A DNA stretch of 64,000 nt. It comes from Pseudonocardia sp. N23. GTDB taxonomy: Bacteria; Actinomycetota; Actinomycetes; Mycobacteriales; Pseudonocardiaceae. The stretch is from assembly GCF_002583555.1 (NCBI RefSeq), contig NZ_BEGX01000114.1, forward strand, positions 215,689 through 279,688, written 5' to 3'. Each line of letters begins with the position of its first letter. The stretch's first letter is position 1. The notes below the pieces were generated by a model that saw only the letters and a list, made by a program, of their open reading frames with translations, was not told the origin of the DNA and did not search any database. Made by a program: the position numbers and the translations under genes. Positions 17,101-25,245 of this stretch are shown here, in pieces.

Positions 17101-17414
17101 CCGTCGGTTTCCAGCGCCAGTGCGTAGCCGGGCGCGACGCTGACCAGCACCGTCGCGGGGGCCCGCGGTGGGCGGTCCGGTTCGAGGATGCGACGCAGGT
17201 GCGACACGTGGACCTGCAGCGCGGCCAGCGCGCGCGGCGGCGGCTCACCCGACCAGATGTCCTCGACGAGCAGGTCGGCCGAGACGGGCTGGCCGCCCGC
17301 GACGGCGAGCCGCGCCAGCACGGCGCGCTGCCGCGGCCCGCCGAGGTCGGCAGGTCGACCGTCGACGTCCGCGCGCAGCGGACCGAGGACGGACACCGTG
17401 ACCACGGACGCCAC
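14115..17414 (-). CDS. SARP/AfsR-type ATPase transcriptional regulator
   Basis: The 1099-residue protein begins with an OmpR-like winged helix (VTVSVLGPLRADVDGRPADLGGPRQRAVLARL, residues about 1-100). A BTAD bacterial transcriptional activation domain follows (LLHDAAALPPAAAIAPLRAALDCW... to about 245), then an AAA/NACHT-like ATPase. The ATPase has Walker A SADAGVGKSTLV near residue 311 and Walker B-like VLVVLEDLHRADGES. The long helical C-terminus looks TPR-like; no LuxR helix-turn-helix is seen. Such proteins switch on secondary metabolism or stress genes. The GTG at 17414 is chosen because GGAGG lies 9 bases upstream; other in-frame starts (17405, 17438) exist. No biosynthetic cluster is adjacent, so its target is unknown. 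Confidence 0.85.
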   Translation of the reverse strand: MASVVTVSVLGPLRADVDGRPADLGGPRQRAVLARLAVAGGQPVSADLLVEDIWSGEPPPRALAALQVHVSHLRRILEPDRPPRAPATVLVSVAPGYALALETDGLDARRAARLLHDAAALPPAAAIAPLRAALDCWSGPAYAEFADEPWAAPEAARLAELRLHAVERLAEARLATGEDAAVVPDLDRHVRDHPLREPAVRLLALALYRAGRQADALATLAGARRRLADELGVDPGPALRELERDVLAQAPHLGAATAAPVAPPAPPVQAVPVVDPPLLLGRDVELDRLRAAAARAGTPGPQVVLVSADAGVGKSTLVEGFRAELAAGGWETVVGRCPEAEGAPPGWPWREIVTALTAAHPPAPDLAERLAPLLDAGPITPDRTFWLATAVADLLASHAGAAPVLVVLEDLHRADGESLQLLRTVAGGLAGHRLLVVTTLRPAEAGEDLAATFAALAGPIGDRIELTGLDRASIVELLRRNGSGELTDEQVTRVADRTDGNPLFVRETARLAAAEGWGTAATAVPAGVGDVLRRRLARLPAPARTVLRQAAVLGRDVDVDTLLALVGDAGEDETLDALELGVMSGLLTEPDPTSVRFAHVLVRDTLYEDMPRLRRTRAHAAALEAVSAVRPDDRSALAHHALAAGAAVDAGRAVVLASDAARAAAAAGAHRQAAGLWAAVADRFDRAGLDRGARLDVLCAHVSALAQSGATGPAVSRRAEALDLALAGSPVADTTLTRVVTCYDAPVSWTLRADNTVDTRLVEVLERLLERTPAGDTADRVRLLTSLVFEIEGEQEERVRELTAEALALTSGDGTDPALRCLALNARFYAIFGPDLWHEMKGVGTELVELGERAGLPGYRAQGLHLLFMDAASERDLDAAQRHVDAAVAAAPGGQLGFTLGWSAIFAALRALVAGEFDASEAAYAEIGARLEAGGVTNAGLIAVLGGLAVAHARGTIGEQLVAVFATVHDRAPVEAAESYALALVLAGDLARAREVWRPDVPQRRTYYWQLGMAMRSEVAVALGDRDVAAECYDALRPWAGTLAGLSSGTVSLGPVDETLGRLARLLDLPADDHFRAAAALARGLGAQHWVARAESQLS

Positions 17415-17443
17415 GATACGGACCCTCCGGACGTGCATCGTGA

Positions 17444-17863
17444 TCAGCCGGGGAGCTGGGAGCGCACCTTCCGCGACGGCGAGAACATGAACAGGCTCAC
17501 CAGGTCCGGCGGATCGACGACGCCGGGACCGCCGGCCCGCACCCACTCCACGACGCCCTCGGTGACATCGTCGTCGAGGACCTCGCGCAGCCACACCGGG
17601 CGGGCTCCGGCGGCCCGCCCAGCCGACGACGGCGACACCACCACGACGTTGGACTGGGCGCACACGTCGAGACAGTCGCTGGCCCGGACCCTGCCGGTGT
17701 CACCGACGCCGTCGGTGAGCCGGTCGAGCTGGGCGAGGTGGTCGACGCCCGGGTGCTTGCGCTCGGTGCCGCAGCAGCAGCCCCGGCAGACGGTCACGCG
17801 GCAGGGGGCGCCGGAGCGGCCGGGGCGTGCGGCGTGGTCACGGCCGGGTCGACGAAAGCTCAC
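17444..17863 (-). CDS. thioredoxin-like (2Fe-2S) ferredoxin
   Basis: The protein has VTVCRGCCCGTERKHPGVDH near its start and ASDCLDVCAQSNVVVVSP further on. The two cysteine pairs resemble the 2Fe-2S site of thioredoxin-like ferredoxins. Translation may start at the GTG at 17863 (139 residues) or at the GTG at 17797, directly before VTVCRGC (117 residues); the latter matches relatives better. The C-terminus VREVLDDDVTEGVVEWV-like helix fits cluster-binding DUF1636-type proteins. It is downstream of the MoxR ATPase and VWA genes on the same strand, a grouping seen with metal-centre maturation systems. Electron-transfer partner unknown. Confidence 0.78.
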   Translation of the reverse strand: MSFRRPGRDHAARPGRSGAPCRVTVCRGCCCGTERKHPGVDHLAQLDRLTDGVGDTGRVRASDCLDVCAQSNVVVVSPSSAGRAAGARPVWLREVLDDDVTEGVVEWVRAGGPGVVDPPDLVSLFMFSPSRKVRSQLPG

Positions 17864-17912
17864 CGGTCACCGACCGCGGGGACGATCTTCACCCGGCGAG
17901 GGTACCCGGCAC

Positions 17913-18134
17913 TCAGGCGTGGGCGTGTGCCCAGGCGGCGGCCTCCGACGCGACGTGGGCGACCGCACCGGCCCCCCACTGGTCGACGGCGGCGTCGCGC
18001 TCCGCCGGGTCCGCACCCGTCACGCGCAGGACGAGCCGCGCGCCGTGGCCCGTGCCCTCGCGCAGCTCGAGCCGGACGGTGTCGCCCGGCTCGCCGGGCG
18101 CCGCGTCGAACCCCAGGACGTGCGGCCGGTCGGC
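17913..18134 (-). pseudogene. remnant of an SRPBCC/AHSA1-like gene, no start codon
   Basis: The 262-base gap between the VWA stop and the ferredoxin gene reads, directly after the VWA TGA and in the same frame, as 73 coding-like codons. They encode ADRPHVLGFDAAPGEPG, TVRLELREGTGHGARLVL and VDQWGAGAVAHVASEAAAWA, ending in TGA at 17913. The pattern of beta strands then a long C-terminal helix resembles the end of SRPBCC/AHSA1-like proteins. No ATG, GTG or TTG precedes the conserved part, so the 5' half has been lost, or the text is expressed only by read-through of the VWA stop. Codon third-position GC matches real genes here. Family call is moderate. Confidence 0.5.
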
Positions 18135-19553
18135 TCAGATCGGGAGCAGGGACTCCACGACCGTCGCGAGCTGAGCCGCCGTGCGGCACTCGTGCATCGG
18201 GACGACGTCCGCGTAGCGCAGCGCGGCCGAGTCGCCCGTCCCCCACTGCCGGCGCGGCTCCGGGTTGAGCCAGTGCGTGTGCCGGGCCTGCCCGGCGAGG
18301 CGGCGCAGCACCGTCAGGTTGGGGTCGCGGTAGTTGGTGCGGGCGTCGCCCAGGATCAGCAACGAGCTGCGCGGGGTGAGCGCGTCCGACCAGTACTCGG
18401 CGAAGCTGCCGAACGAGCCGCCGTAGTCGGAGTGGCCGTCGAACGCGACCAGCGAGGCCTCGCGCAGCACCCGGTTCATCACCCCGGACAGCTCCGCTCC
18501 GGGTTCGAACAGGTGCGTCACCTCGTCGGCACGCTCGACGAACGCGAACACCCGCACCTTGCTGAACTGTTCTCGCAGCGCCTGGACCAGCAGCAACGTG
18601 AAGTGACTGAACCCGGCGACCGAGCCGGAGACGTCGCACAGCACGACCAGGTCGGGCCGTCCCGGCCGACGTGCCCTGAACGCGGGGTTCATCGGCACCC
18701 CGCCGGTCGACATCGAGCGACGCAGGGTGCGGCGCATGTCGAGCTCGCCGCGCTTGGCGTGCTTGCGACGCACCGCGAGCCGGGCCGCGAGCCGGCGCGC
18801 CAGCGGGTGCACGGTGCGGCGCAGCTCGGCGAGCTGACCGGCGTAGGCGGAGAGGAACTCGACCTGCTCGGCCTGCTTGGGTACCGACGTCCGCGCGACC
18901 TGCTCGCGGCCCCGGGTCTCCGCGGTGCGCCTGCGGACCTCGTCGGTGATCATGTCGCGGAACCGGGCGATGCGGTCGCGGATCTCGCGGCGCAGCACCT
19001 CGTCGGCGAACGAGCCCGGCTCGACGTCCGCGTCGCGCAGCGCGTCGACGATCCGCGCCAGCAACGTCTCCGGCGACAGCATCCGCAGGGCCTGGTAGGC
19101 CGACCAGCTCGGCTGTGCCCCCGGCCGGTCACCCTGGCCACCCGAACCGGTGCGCGCCAAGGCGTCGACGACCGCGCGGGCCAGCTCGGCCAGCGCCGAG
19201 TCGTCGCCGTCGCGCAGCAGGTCGGCCAGCACGTCGCGCAGGGCGTCGACGTCGACGGCACCGTCCTCGTCGTCGCCGACCCGCGGGACCTCCACCTCAC
19301 CGGAGCCCGCGCCCAGAGCCGCCGGGAAGTACAGGTCGAACAACGTGTCGAACACCTTGCGCTGGCCCGACCGGCGCAGCACCGCCGCCGCCAGCCCCTC
19401 GCGGAGGTGGTCGCGGTGCAGCAGGTCCAGCGCGGTGAGCACCTTCGCGGCGTCGATCGTCTCCCCCGGCCCCACCGCGACCCCGTGCGTCCGCAACGCG
19501 GCGACGAAGTCGACGAGATGCCCGGGCAACCCGTGCGGCGCGAGGAGGGCCAT
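18135..19553 (-). CDS. VWA-domain protein (CoxE-like)
   Basis: The 472-residue protein has a helical N-terminus (LVDFVAALRTHGVAVGPGETIDAAKVL) typical of CoxE/VWA proteins and a C-terminal von Willebrand A domain. The metal-ion-dependent adhesion site is VVLCDVSGSVAGFS near residue 310. VWA-MoxR pairs act as chaperone-like machines that insert metals or remodel large enzymes. The ATG shares one base with the MoxR stop (TGATG at 19551-19555), so the pair is translationally coupled. The frame is followed immediately by an in-frame SRPBCC-like remnant. Confidence 0.9.
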   Translation of the reverse strand: MALLAPHGLPGHLVDFVAALRTHGVAVGPGETIDAAKVLTALDLLHRDHLREGLAAAVLRRSGQRKVFDTLFDLYFPAALGAGSGEVEVPRVGDDEDGAVDVDALRDVLADLLRDGDDSALAELARAVVDALARTGSGGQGDRPGAQPSWSAYQALRMLSPETLLARIVDALRDADVEPGSFADEVLRREIRDRIARFRDMITDEVRRRTAETRGREQVARTSVPKQAEQVEFLSAYAGQLAELRRTVHPLARRLAARLAVRRKHAKRGELDMRRTLRRSMSTGGVPMNPAFRARRPGRPDLVVLCDVSGSVAGFSHFTLLLVQALREQFSKVRVFAFVERADEVTHLFEPGAELSGVMNRVLREASLVAFDGHSDYGGSFGSFAEYWSDALTPRSSLLILGDARTNYRDPNLTVLRRLAGQARHTHWLNPEPRRQWGTGDSAALRYADVVPMHECRTAAQLATVVESLLPI

Positions 19554-20437
19554 CAGTTCAGCCTCAGCTCCGCGGCGGCCTTGACCTGGTCGGACTGGTG
19601 CTTGAGGACGACACCCAGCGTCGCGCGCACGGCGTCGTCGTCGAGCGTGTCCATCCCGAGCGCGAGCAGGGTGCGGCCCCAGTCGATCGTCTCGGCCACC
19701 GACGGCGCCTTGCGCAGCTCCAGCCCGCGCAGCACCCGCACGGTGCGTACCAGGGCGTCGGTCAGGGCATCGGCCAGCTCCGGGACCCGGCTCGCGACGA
19801 TCCGGCGCTCCAGGTCGGCGTCCGGGAAGTCGAGGTGCAGGAACAGGCAGCGGCGTTTGAGCGCCTCCGACAGCTCACGCGTGGAGTTCGACGTCAGCAG
19901 CACGAACGGCTTGCGCGTCGCGGTGATCGTGCCCATCTCCGGGACGGTCACCTGGTAGTCCGACAGGACCTCCAGCAGCAGGCCCTCGACCTCGACGTCG
20001 GCCTTGTCGATCTCGTCGATCAGCAGCACCGTCGGCTCCGCCCGGCGGATCGCGGTGAGCAGCGGGCGGGGCAGCAGGAACTCCTCGGAGAACACGTCGT
20101 CACGCGTGCGGTCCCAGCTCTCCGAGCCCTGGCTCGCGGTGATCCGCAGCAGCTGCTTCGCGTGGTTCCACTCGTAGAGCGCGCGCGACTCGTCGATGCC
20201 CTCGTAGCACTGCAGCCGCACCAGCTCGGACTTCGTCGACTCGGCGACGGCCTTGGCCAGCTCCGTCTTGCCGACGCCCGCCGGACCCTCCACGAGCAGC
20301 GGCTTGCCGAGCCGGTCGGCCAGGAACACGGTGGTGGCGACGGCCGTCGACGCGAGGTAGCCGGCGCCCGCCAGCCGCTCGGTCACGTCGGCGACCGAGC
20401 CGAAAGACGGCGACTGGAGAGGACTCACGACTCGCAT
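19553..20437 (-). CDS. MoxR-family AAA+ ATPase
   Basis: The 294-residue ATPase has Walker A GPAGVGKTE (residues 51-59), Walker B VLLIDEIDKADVEVEGLLLEVL and sensor/arginine-finger region SNSTRELSEALKRRCLFLHLDFP, all typical of MoxR ATPases. It works with the coupled VWA protein, probably in maturation of a metal or redox complex. The start is placed at the ATG at 20437 (MRVVSPLQSPSFG). The GTG three codons later is equally plausible. The gene is divergent from the helicase gene, whose start lies 106 bases away, so both promoters share this gap. Confidence 0.92.
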   Translation of the reverse strand: MRVVSPLQSPSFGSVADVTERLAGAGYLASTAVATTVFLADRLGKPLLVEGPAGVGKTELAKAVAESTKSELVRLQCYEGIDESRALYEWNHAKQLLRITASQGSESWDRTRDDVFSEEFLLPRPLLTAIRRAEPTVLLIDEIDKADVEVEGLLLEVLSDYQVTVPEMGTITATRKPFVLLTSNSTRELSEALKRRCLFLHLDFPDADLERRIVASRVPELADALTDALVRTVRVLRGLELRKAPSVAETIDWGRTLLALGMDTLDDDAVRATLGVVLKHQSDQVKAAAELRLN

Positions 20438-20543
20438 CCTGCCTGCCGCGGGCCCGTTCCGCCCAGAGGCGGATGCACGGGTAGCGGGCGTCACAGGACG
20501 ACGCCGCCGCGAAACCGTCGGGGGGAGCGGGCACGATGGGGTC

Positions 20544-22649
20544 ATGGCTCCCCTCACCGCCCCTGCCCTGCGCGACCGCGCGGAGGAGCTGCTCGCAGGC
20601 CTCGCCGGGCCCGGCGCGCGGCTGCGCGAGGACCAGTGGACCGCGATCCACGCCCTCGTCGCCGAGCGCAGGCGCGCGCTCGTCGTGCAGCGCACCGGGT
20701 GGGGGAAGTCGGCGGTCTACTTCGTGGCCACCGGCCTGCTGCGCGAGCAGGGCGCTGGACCCACCGTCATCGTCTCACCGCTGCTGGCCCTGATGCGCAA
20801 CCAGATCGACGCCGCGGCCCGCGCCGGCATCAACGCCGTCACGGTCAACTCCGCCAACGTCGACGGCTGGGACGCCACCTACGCCGCGATCGACTCCGGC
20901 GAGGTCGACGTGCTGCTGGTCAGCCCCGAGCGCCTCAACAACCCCGACTTCCGCGACCGCGTCCTGCCCCGGCTCACCGCGAGCGCCGGGATGCTGGTCG
21001 TCGACGAGGCGCACTGCGTGTCCGACTGGGGGCACGACTTCCGGCCCGACTACCGCCGGCTGCGCAACCTGATCGCCGACCTGCCCGACGGCATCCCCGT
21101 CCTGGCCACCACCGCGACGGCGAACGACCGGGTGGTCGTCGACGTCACCGAGCAGCTCGGGCTGGCCTCCGGTGAGCCGCTGGTGCTGCGCGGCACGCTC
21201 GACCGCGACAGCCTGCGCCTGTCCGTCGTGCCGCTCGCCACCCCCGCGCAACGGATGGGCTGGCTCGCCTCCCGGCTCGACGACCTGCCGGGCGCGGGGA
21301 TCATCTACACGCTGACGATCCAGGCCGCCGAGGAGGTCGCGGCGTTCCTGCGCGAACGCGGCTACGCCGTCTCCTCCTACACCGGCAAGACCGACCCCGA
21401 CGCCCGCCTCGCGGCCGAGGCCGACCTGCTCGGGAACCGCGTGAAGGCACTGGTGGCGACGTCCGCGCTCGGCATGGGCTTCGACAAGCCCGATCTCGGG
21501 TTCGTCGTGCACCTGGGGGCACCGGCGTCGCCCGTGGCCTACTACCAGCAGATCGGCCGTGCCGGGCGCGCGCTCGACCACGCCGAGGTCGTCCTGCTGC
21601 CCGGCCGCGAGGACCGCGACATCTGGAACTACTTCGCCTCGCTGGCGTTCCCGCCCGAGCCGCTGGTCCGCCAGACGCTCGACGTGCTGTCCGACTCCGC
21701 CCTGTCCACCGCCTCGATCGAGACCCGGGTCGACCTGTCGCGCACCCGCCTGGAGATGCTGCTCAAGGTCCTCGACAGCGACGGCGCCGCCAAACGGGTC
21801 AAGGGCGGTTGGATCTCCACGGGCGAACCCTGGTTCTACGACGCCGAACGCCACCAGCGCATCGCCGCGGCCCGCAAGGTCGAGCAGCAGGCGATGCTCG
21901 ACTACATCGCCACCGACCGGTGCCGGCTCGCGTTCCTGCGCGCCCAGCTCGACGACCCGGGTGCCGACGACGACCCCCGCTGCGGCCGTTGCGACATCTG
22001 CACCGGGCAGGTGTTCTCCCCCGACGTCGACGCGGCGGCCGCCACCGCCGCGGCCACCCGCATCGCCCGGCCCGGCGTCGTCGTCGCGCCGCGCAAGCAG
22101 TGGCCCAGCGGCATGAAGGACGTCGGGATCGCACTCTCCGGGCGCATCTCCGCTGGCGAGGTCGCCGACGAGGGTCGCGTCATCGGCCGCCTCTCCGACA
22201 TCGGCTGGGGCACCCGGCTGCGCGAGCTCGTCGAGGGCGACGACCAGCCCGTCGGGAAGGACGTGCTCGACGCGGTCGTCACCGTGCTCAAGGGGTGGGA
22301 CTGGGCGGCGCGCCCGGTCGGGGTGGTCGGCATCGGGTCGCGGACCCGGCCCCACCAGCTCGACCACCTGGCCCGGCGGATCGCCGAGATCGGCCGGCTC
22401 CCACTGCTCGGGACGCTCGCGCCGGCGGGCGAGCGCCCGCCCGCCCGCGACAACTCCGCGCAGCGCCTCGCCGCGGTCGCCGACGCCTTCGACACCGGCT
22501 CGCTCCCACCGCTCGACGGGCTCGACGGACCGGTCCTGCTCGTCGACGACGTGATCGACTCCGGCTGGACGATGACCGTCGCCGCCCGCGCGGTCCGTCT
22601 CGCCGGGGCCCCGGCCGTGCTGCCGTTCGCGCTGGCGCAGTCGGGCTGA
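20544..22649 (+). CDS. RecQ-type DNA helicase fused to a phosphoribosyltransferase-like domain
   Basis: The 701-residue protein has Walker A RTGWGKS (residues 50-56), the DEAH box VVDEAHCVSDWGHDFRPDY and helicase motifs through SALGMGFDKPDLGFVVHLG and YYQQIGRAGR. It has a RecQ-like zinc-binding segment DRCRLAFLRAQ...CGRCDIC. The last ~130 residues are not HRDC but resemble a phosphoribosyltransferase: PVGVVGIGSRTRPHQLDHLAR, then the PRPP-loop-like VLLVDDVIDSGWTMT near residue 670. RecQ helicases unwind recombination intermediates in the 3'-5' direction. The fused domain might bind nucleotides or sense PRPP; catalysis is not shown. The gene converges on the PCMT-like methyltransferase. Confidence 0.9.
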   Translation: MAPLTAPALRDRAEELLAGLAGPGARLREDQWTAIHALVAERRRALVVQRTGWGKSAVYFVATGLLREQGAGPTVIVSPLLALMRNQIDAAARAGINAVTVNSANVDGWDATYAAIDSGEVDVLLVSPERLNNPDFRDRVLPRLTASAGMLVVDEAHCVSDWGHDFRPDYRRLRNLIADLPDGIPVLATTATANDRVVVDVTEQLGLASGEPLVLRGTLDRDSLRLSVVPLATPAQRMGWLASRLDDLPGAGIIYTLTIQAAEEVAAFLRERGYAVSSYTGKTDPDARLAAEADLLGNRVKALVATSALGMGFDKPDLGFVVHLGAPASPVAYYQQIGRAGRALDHAEVVLLPGREDRDIWNYFASLAFPPEPLVRQTLDVLSDSALSTASIETRVDLSRTRLEMLLKVLDSDGAAKRVKGGWISTGEPWFYDAERHQRIAAARKVEQQAMLDYIATDRCRLAFLRAQLDDPGADDDPRCGRCDICTGQVFSPDVDAAAATAAATRIARPGVVVAPRKQWPSGMKDVGIALSGRISAGEVADEGRVIGRLSDIGWGTRLRELVEGDDQPVGKDVLDAVVTVLKGWDWAARPVGVVGIGSRTRPHQLDHLARRIAEIGRLPLLGTLAPAGERPPARDNSAQRLAAVADAFDTGSLPPLDGLDGPVLLVDDVIDSGWTMTVAARAVRLAGAPAVLPFALAQSG

Positions 22650-22671
22650 GGGACCTGGCTCACCGGGCCGC

Positions 22672-22697
22672 GCGCCCGGCTCGCCCGGGCCGGGCGC
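22672..22697. terminator. hairpin between convergent helicase and methyltransferase genes
   Basis: GCGCCCGGC (22672-22680) pairs with GCCGGGCGC (22689-22697) over an 8-base loop in the 53-base gap between two convergent stop codons. It is flanked by two copies of CCTGGCTCACC. It probably stops transcription from both sides. Confidence 0.6.
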
Positions 22698-22702
22698 CTG
22701 GC

Positions 22703-23935
22703 TCACCCGAGGGTCGTCATCGTGACCGCCAGCGTCGTCGAGCCCAGCTCGACCGTCACCTCGCCCGGGCCCACGGATACCGAGGCGTCCCGGGGGCGGG
22801 CGCGGATGCGCAGGTCGGCGGCCTGCGGCCGGCCGGCCGCCACCCACCCCTCGACCAGTGCCGCCAGCACCTCTGCCGGGCCCGGACCCGGCGCGCCGTG
22901 GTCGCGGACCCGCGCGGGCCCGCCGTCGGGGTCCTGCACTATCGCCGCGAACCCGCCCGTCGGCCCCGGGAGGACGAGCGCCACCCGCGCCCCCCCGACG
23001 TCGACGAACCCGTCCGCCGCGGCCGATCCCGCCGCGTCGTCGCGGGCGACCAGCCGCACCGTCGAGGGCTCGGCCAGCGACAGCCACAGCCCCAGCCCGT
23101 CCCAGACGTCGGCGGGTGAGAGCCGGATGCCCAGCTCCCGCTCGGCGCCGGGCAGCCCCAGGGCCGCACGCAGCGACGTCGACAGATCGCCTGCGCCGTT
23201 GCCCTCCACCGCGGTGTGGTCGACGACCGGGTCCGCCGTCCAGCCGGCGCCCAGCGTGACAGCGGCGTCCGGACCGGCCCCGATCCCGCGCAGCCGGATG
23301 AAGGCGCACGCCCGCACCGACGAGCTGCGCAGCACCCCGTCGCCGCCGAGGTCGAACGCCACCGAGACCTGGCTCCCCCGCACCCGCAACGGCAGCAACA
23401 GCCGCCCGCCCGGCGCGAGCTGGCCCACCCACTCGGGGCGGACGTCGGCGCTGCCGACGGTGAGCACGATCCGGTCGTAGGGCGCCCCCGGAGGGTGGCC
23501 CGCCGCGCCGTCGGCGACGACAAGCGTGACGTCCCCGCTGCCCGCCGCCTCCAGATGTGCCGCCGCCGAGACGACGAGGTCGTCGTCGATGTCGACCGAC
23601 GTCACCGACCCCTCCGGCCCCACCAGGTGAGCCATCAACGCCGCGTTGTACCCGGTCCCGGCCCCGATCTCGAGAACCCGCTGCCCGGGCCGCAGGTCCA
23701 GCTGCTCCAACATGATCGCGACCATCGACGGCTGCGACGCCGAGCTCACCGCCACCCCGCCGGCATGCTTGGTGACGACCGCGGCGTCGGCGTACGCGGT
23801 CTCGACGGTCGACTCCGGCAGGAACAGGTGCCGCGGCACCTCACCCATCGCCCGGGCGACCGCCTCCGACCGCAGCCGCCCGTCGCGGCGCAGCGCGTCG
23901 ACCATGCGCGCCCGCGCCCCACGCGCGGAGTCCAT
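22703..23935 (-). CDS. PCMT-like protein methyltransferase with C-terminal extension
   Basis: The 410-residue protein starts with a PCMT-type N-terminus (VARAMGEVPRHLFLPESTVETAYAD). It has SAM motif I VLEIGAGTGYNAALM (residues 87-101), then VTSVDIDDDLV and YDRIVLTVGSADVRPEWVGQLAPGGRLLLPL. These are protein-L-isoaspartate O-methyltransferase features; classical PCMT is only about 210-220 residues. The extra ~190 residues at the C-terminus are beta-rich and lack a motif I know. In actinobacteria, long PCMT homologues also modify peptides in RiPP clusters, but no precursor peptide is seen here, so a housekeeping or unknown target is more likely. It lies downstream of proB. Confidence 0.82.
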   Translation of the reverse strand: MDSARGARARMVDALRRDGRLRSEAVARAMGEVPRHLFLPESTVETAYADAAVVTKHAGGVAVSSASQPSMVAIMLEQLDLRPGQRVLEIGAGTGYNAALMAHLVGPEGSVTSVDIDDDLVVSAAAHLEAAGSGDVTLVVADGAAGHPPGAPYDRIVLTVGSADVRPEWVGQLAPGGRLLLPLRVRGSQVSVAFDLGGDGVLRSSSVRACAFIRLRGIGAGPDAAVTLGAGWTADPVVDHTAVEGNGAGDLSTSLRAALGLPGAERELGIRLSPADVWDGLGLWLSLAEPSTVRLVARDDAAGSAAADGFVDVGGARVALVLPGPTGGFAAIVQDPDGGPARVRDHGAPGPGPAEVLAALVEGWVAAGRPQAADLRIRARPRDASVSVGPGEVTVELGSTTLAVTMTTLG

Positions 23936-24096
23936 CCGCGGGAGTGTGCCACCGCGCGCCCACTCGGGCAGCCCGAACGATCACCGCCCCCTCCGCCGAG
24001 TTCGACGAGGGACTGATCCACACGCCATGAGAACCAGGCCGGTGCCGGACTCGGCGGGAGGGGTCGGCCGCCTGGCGGTGCGGGCCGGGGCCGGGG

Positions 24097-25245
24097 TCAG
24101 CGGGTCGGCGCGGTGAGGGGGACGAGGTCGTCGGCGTGGACGACCTCGCGGCGCTGCTCGGGGGGCAGCTCCGAGGTGCGGCGGCCGATGATCCCGGGGA
24201 GCTCCGCGGCGTCGTAGCCGACGACCCCACGGGCCACGACGACACCCTCCGGTCCGACGAGGTCGACGACGTCGCCCGCCACGAAGTCGCCGGAGATGCC
24301 GTGGATTCCCGCGGCGAGCAGGGAGCGGCGGCGGCCGATGACGGCGGCGACGGCGCCCGCGTCGAGGTCGAGGCGGCCGTGGACGTCGGCGGCGTGGCGC
24401 AGCCAGAACCGGCGCGCCGACATGCGTCGTCCCGAGGGCCGGAACGCGGTGCCGGTCTTGGGCCCGTCGGCGGCCGTGTCGAGTGCGGCGGCGACCTCCT
24501 CGGCCGACGTCAGCAGCACCGGGATGCCGGCGGCCGACGCCATCGCGGCGGCGGTGATCTTCGTGCCCATCCCGCCGCGACCCAGGCTGCCCTGGCCGGG
24601 CTTCGCGATCTGGACGGCCTGCAGGTCGGCAGGGTCGTCGACCTCCGCGACCAGCGACGACCCGGACTTGCGGGGGTCGCCGTCGTAGAGGCCGTCGACG
24701 TCGGAGAGCAGGACGAGACCGTCGGCCCCGACGATGTGCGCGACGAGGGCGGCGAGCCGGTCGTTGTCGCCGACGCGGATCTCGTCGGTGGCGACCGTGT
24801 CGTTCTCGTTGACGACGGGCAGCACGTCGAGCCCGAGGAGGCGCTCCAGGGTCCGCTGCGCGTTGCGGTAGTGGGAGCGGCGGATCATGTCGTCGGCGGT
24901 GAGCAGGACCTGGCCGATGGCGAGGTCGAACCGCGCGAACGACGCCGAGTAGGCGTGCGCGAGCAGCAGCTGCCCGACGGACGCCGCGGCCTGCTGGGTG
25001 GCGAGGTCACGGGGCCGGCGCGTCAGCCGCAGCGGGGCGAGCCCGGCCGCGATGGCCCCGGAGGAGACGAGCACCACCTGGGTCCCGGACGCGCGGCGGT
25101 CGGCGAGGGCCTCGACGAGCCGGTCGAGCCGGGCGGGGTCGATACCGCCGTCGATGCTGGTCAGCGACGACGACCCCACCTTGACGACGATCCGCCGCGC
25201 CGCGGCGAGCTGCTCCCGTGGCGTGGGGGCCGCGCGTGGTGTCAT
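24097..25245 (-). CDS. proB: glutamate 5-kinase
   Basis: The 382-residue enzyme phosphorylates L-glutamate in the first step of proline synthesis. An N-terminal amino-acid-kinase domain ([25 protein letters not shown]-like block, [35 protein letters not shown]) is followed by a C-terminal PUA domain ([25 protein letters not shown]). The ATG at 25245 overlaps the obg stop by 4 bases (ATGA), the obg-proB order of mycobacteria. The longer upstream open frame lies inside obg and is not used. Family length is normal for the PUA-containing form. Confidence 0.96.
   Translation of the reverse strand: MTPRAAPTPREQLAAARRIVVKVGSSSLTSIDGGIDPARLDRLVEALADRRASGTQVVLVSSGAIAAGLAPLRLTRRPRDLATQQAAASVGQLLLAHAYSASFARFDLAIGQVLLTADDMIRRSHYRNAQRTLERLLGLDVLPVVNENDTVATDEIRVGDNDRLAALVAHIVGADGLVLLSDVDGLYDGDPRKSGSSLVAEVDDPADLQAVQIAKPGQGSLGRGGMGTKITAAAMASAAGIPVLLTSAEEVAAALDTAADGPKTGTAFRPSGRRMSARRFWLRHAADVHGRLDLDAGAVAAVIGRRRSLLAAGIHGISGDFVAGDVVDLVGPEGVVVARGVVGYDAAELPGIIGRRTSELPPEQRREVVHADDLVPLTAPTR

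Noticed and set aside
14766-19958. A 1730-codon open frame on the + strand
   Set aside because: It is the antisense shadow of the SARP regulator, ferredoxin, VWA and MoxR genes; composition is Arg/Gln/Gly/Pro-rich with no domain, and the genes on the other strand are well supported.
22703-23935. RiPP cluster around the PCMT-like methyltransferase
   Set aside because: No precursor peptide, lanthipeptide synthase or peptidase adjoins; neighbours are proB and a helicase.
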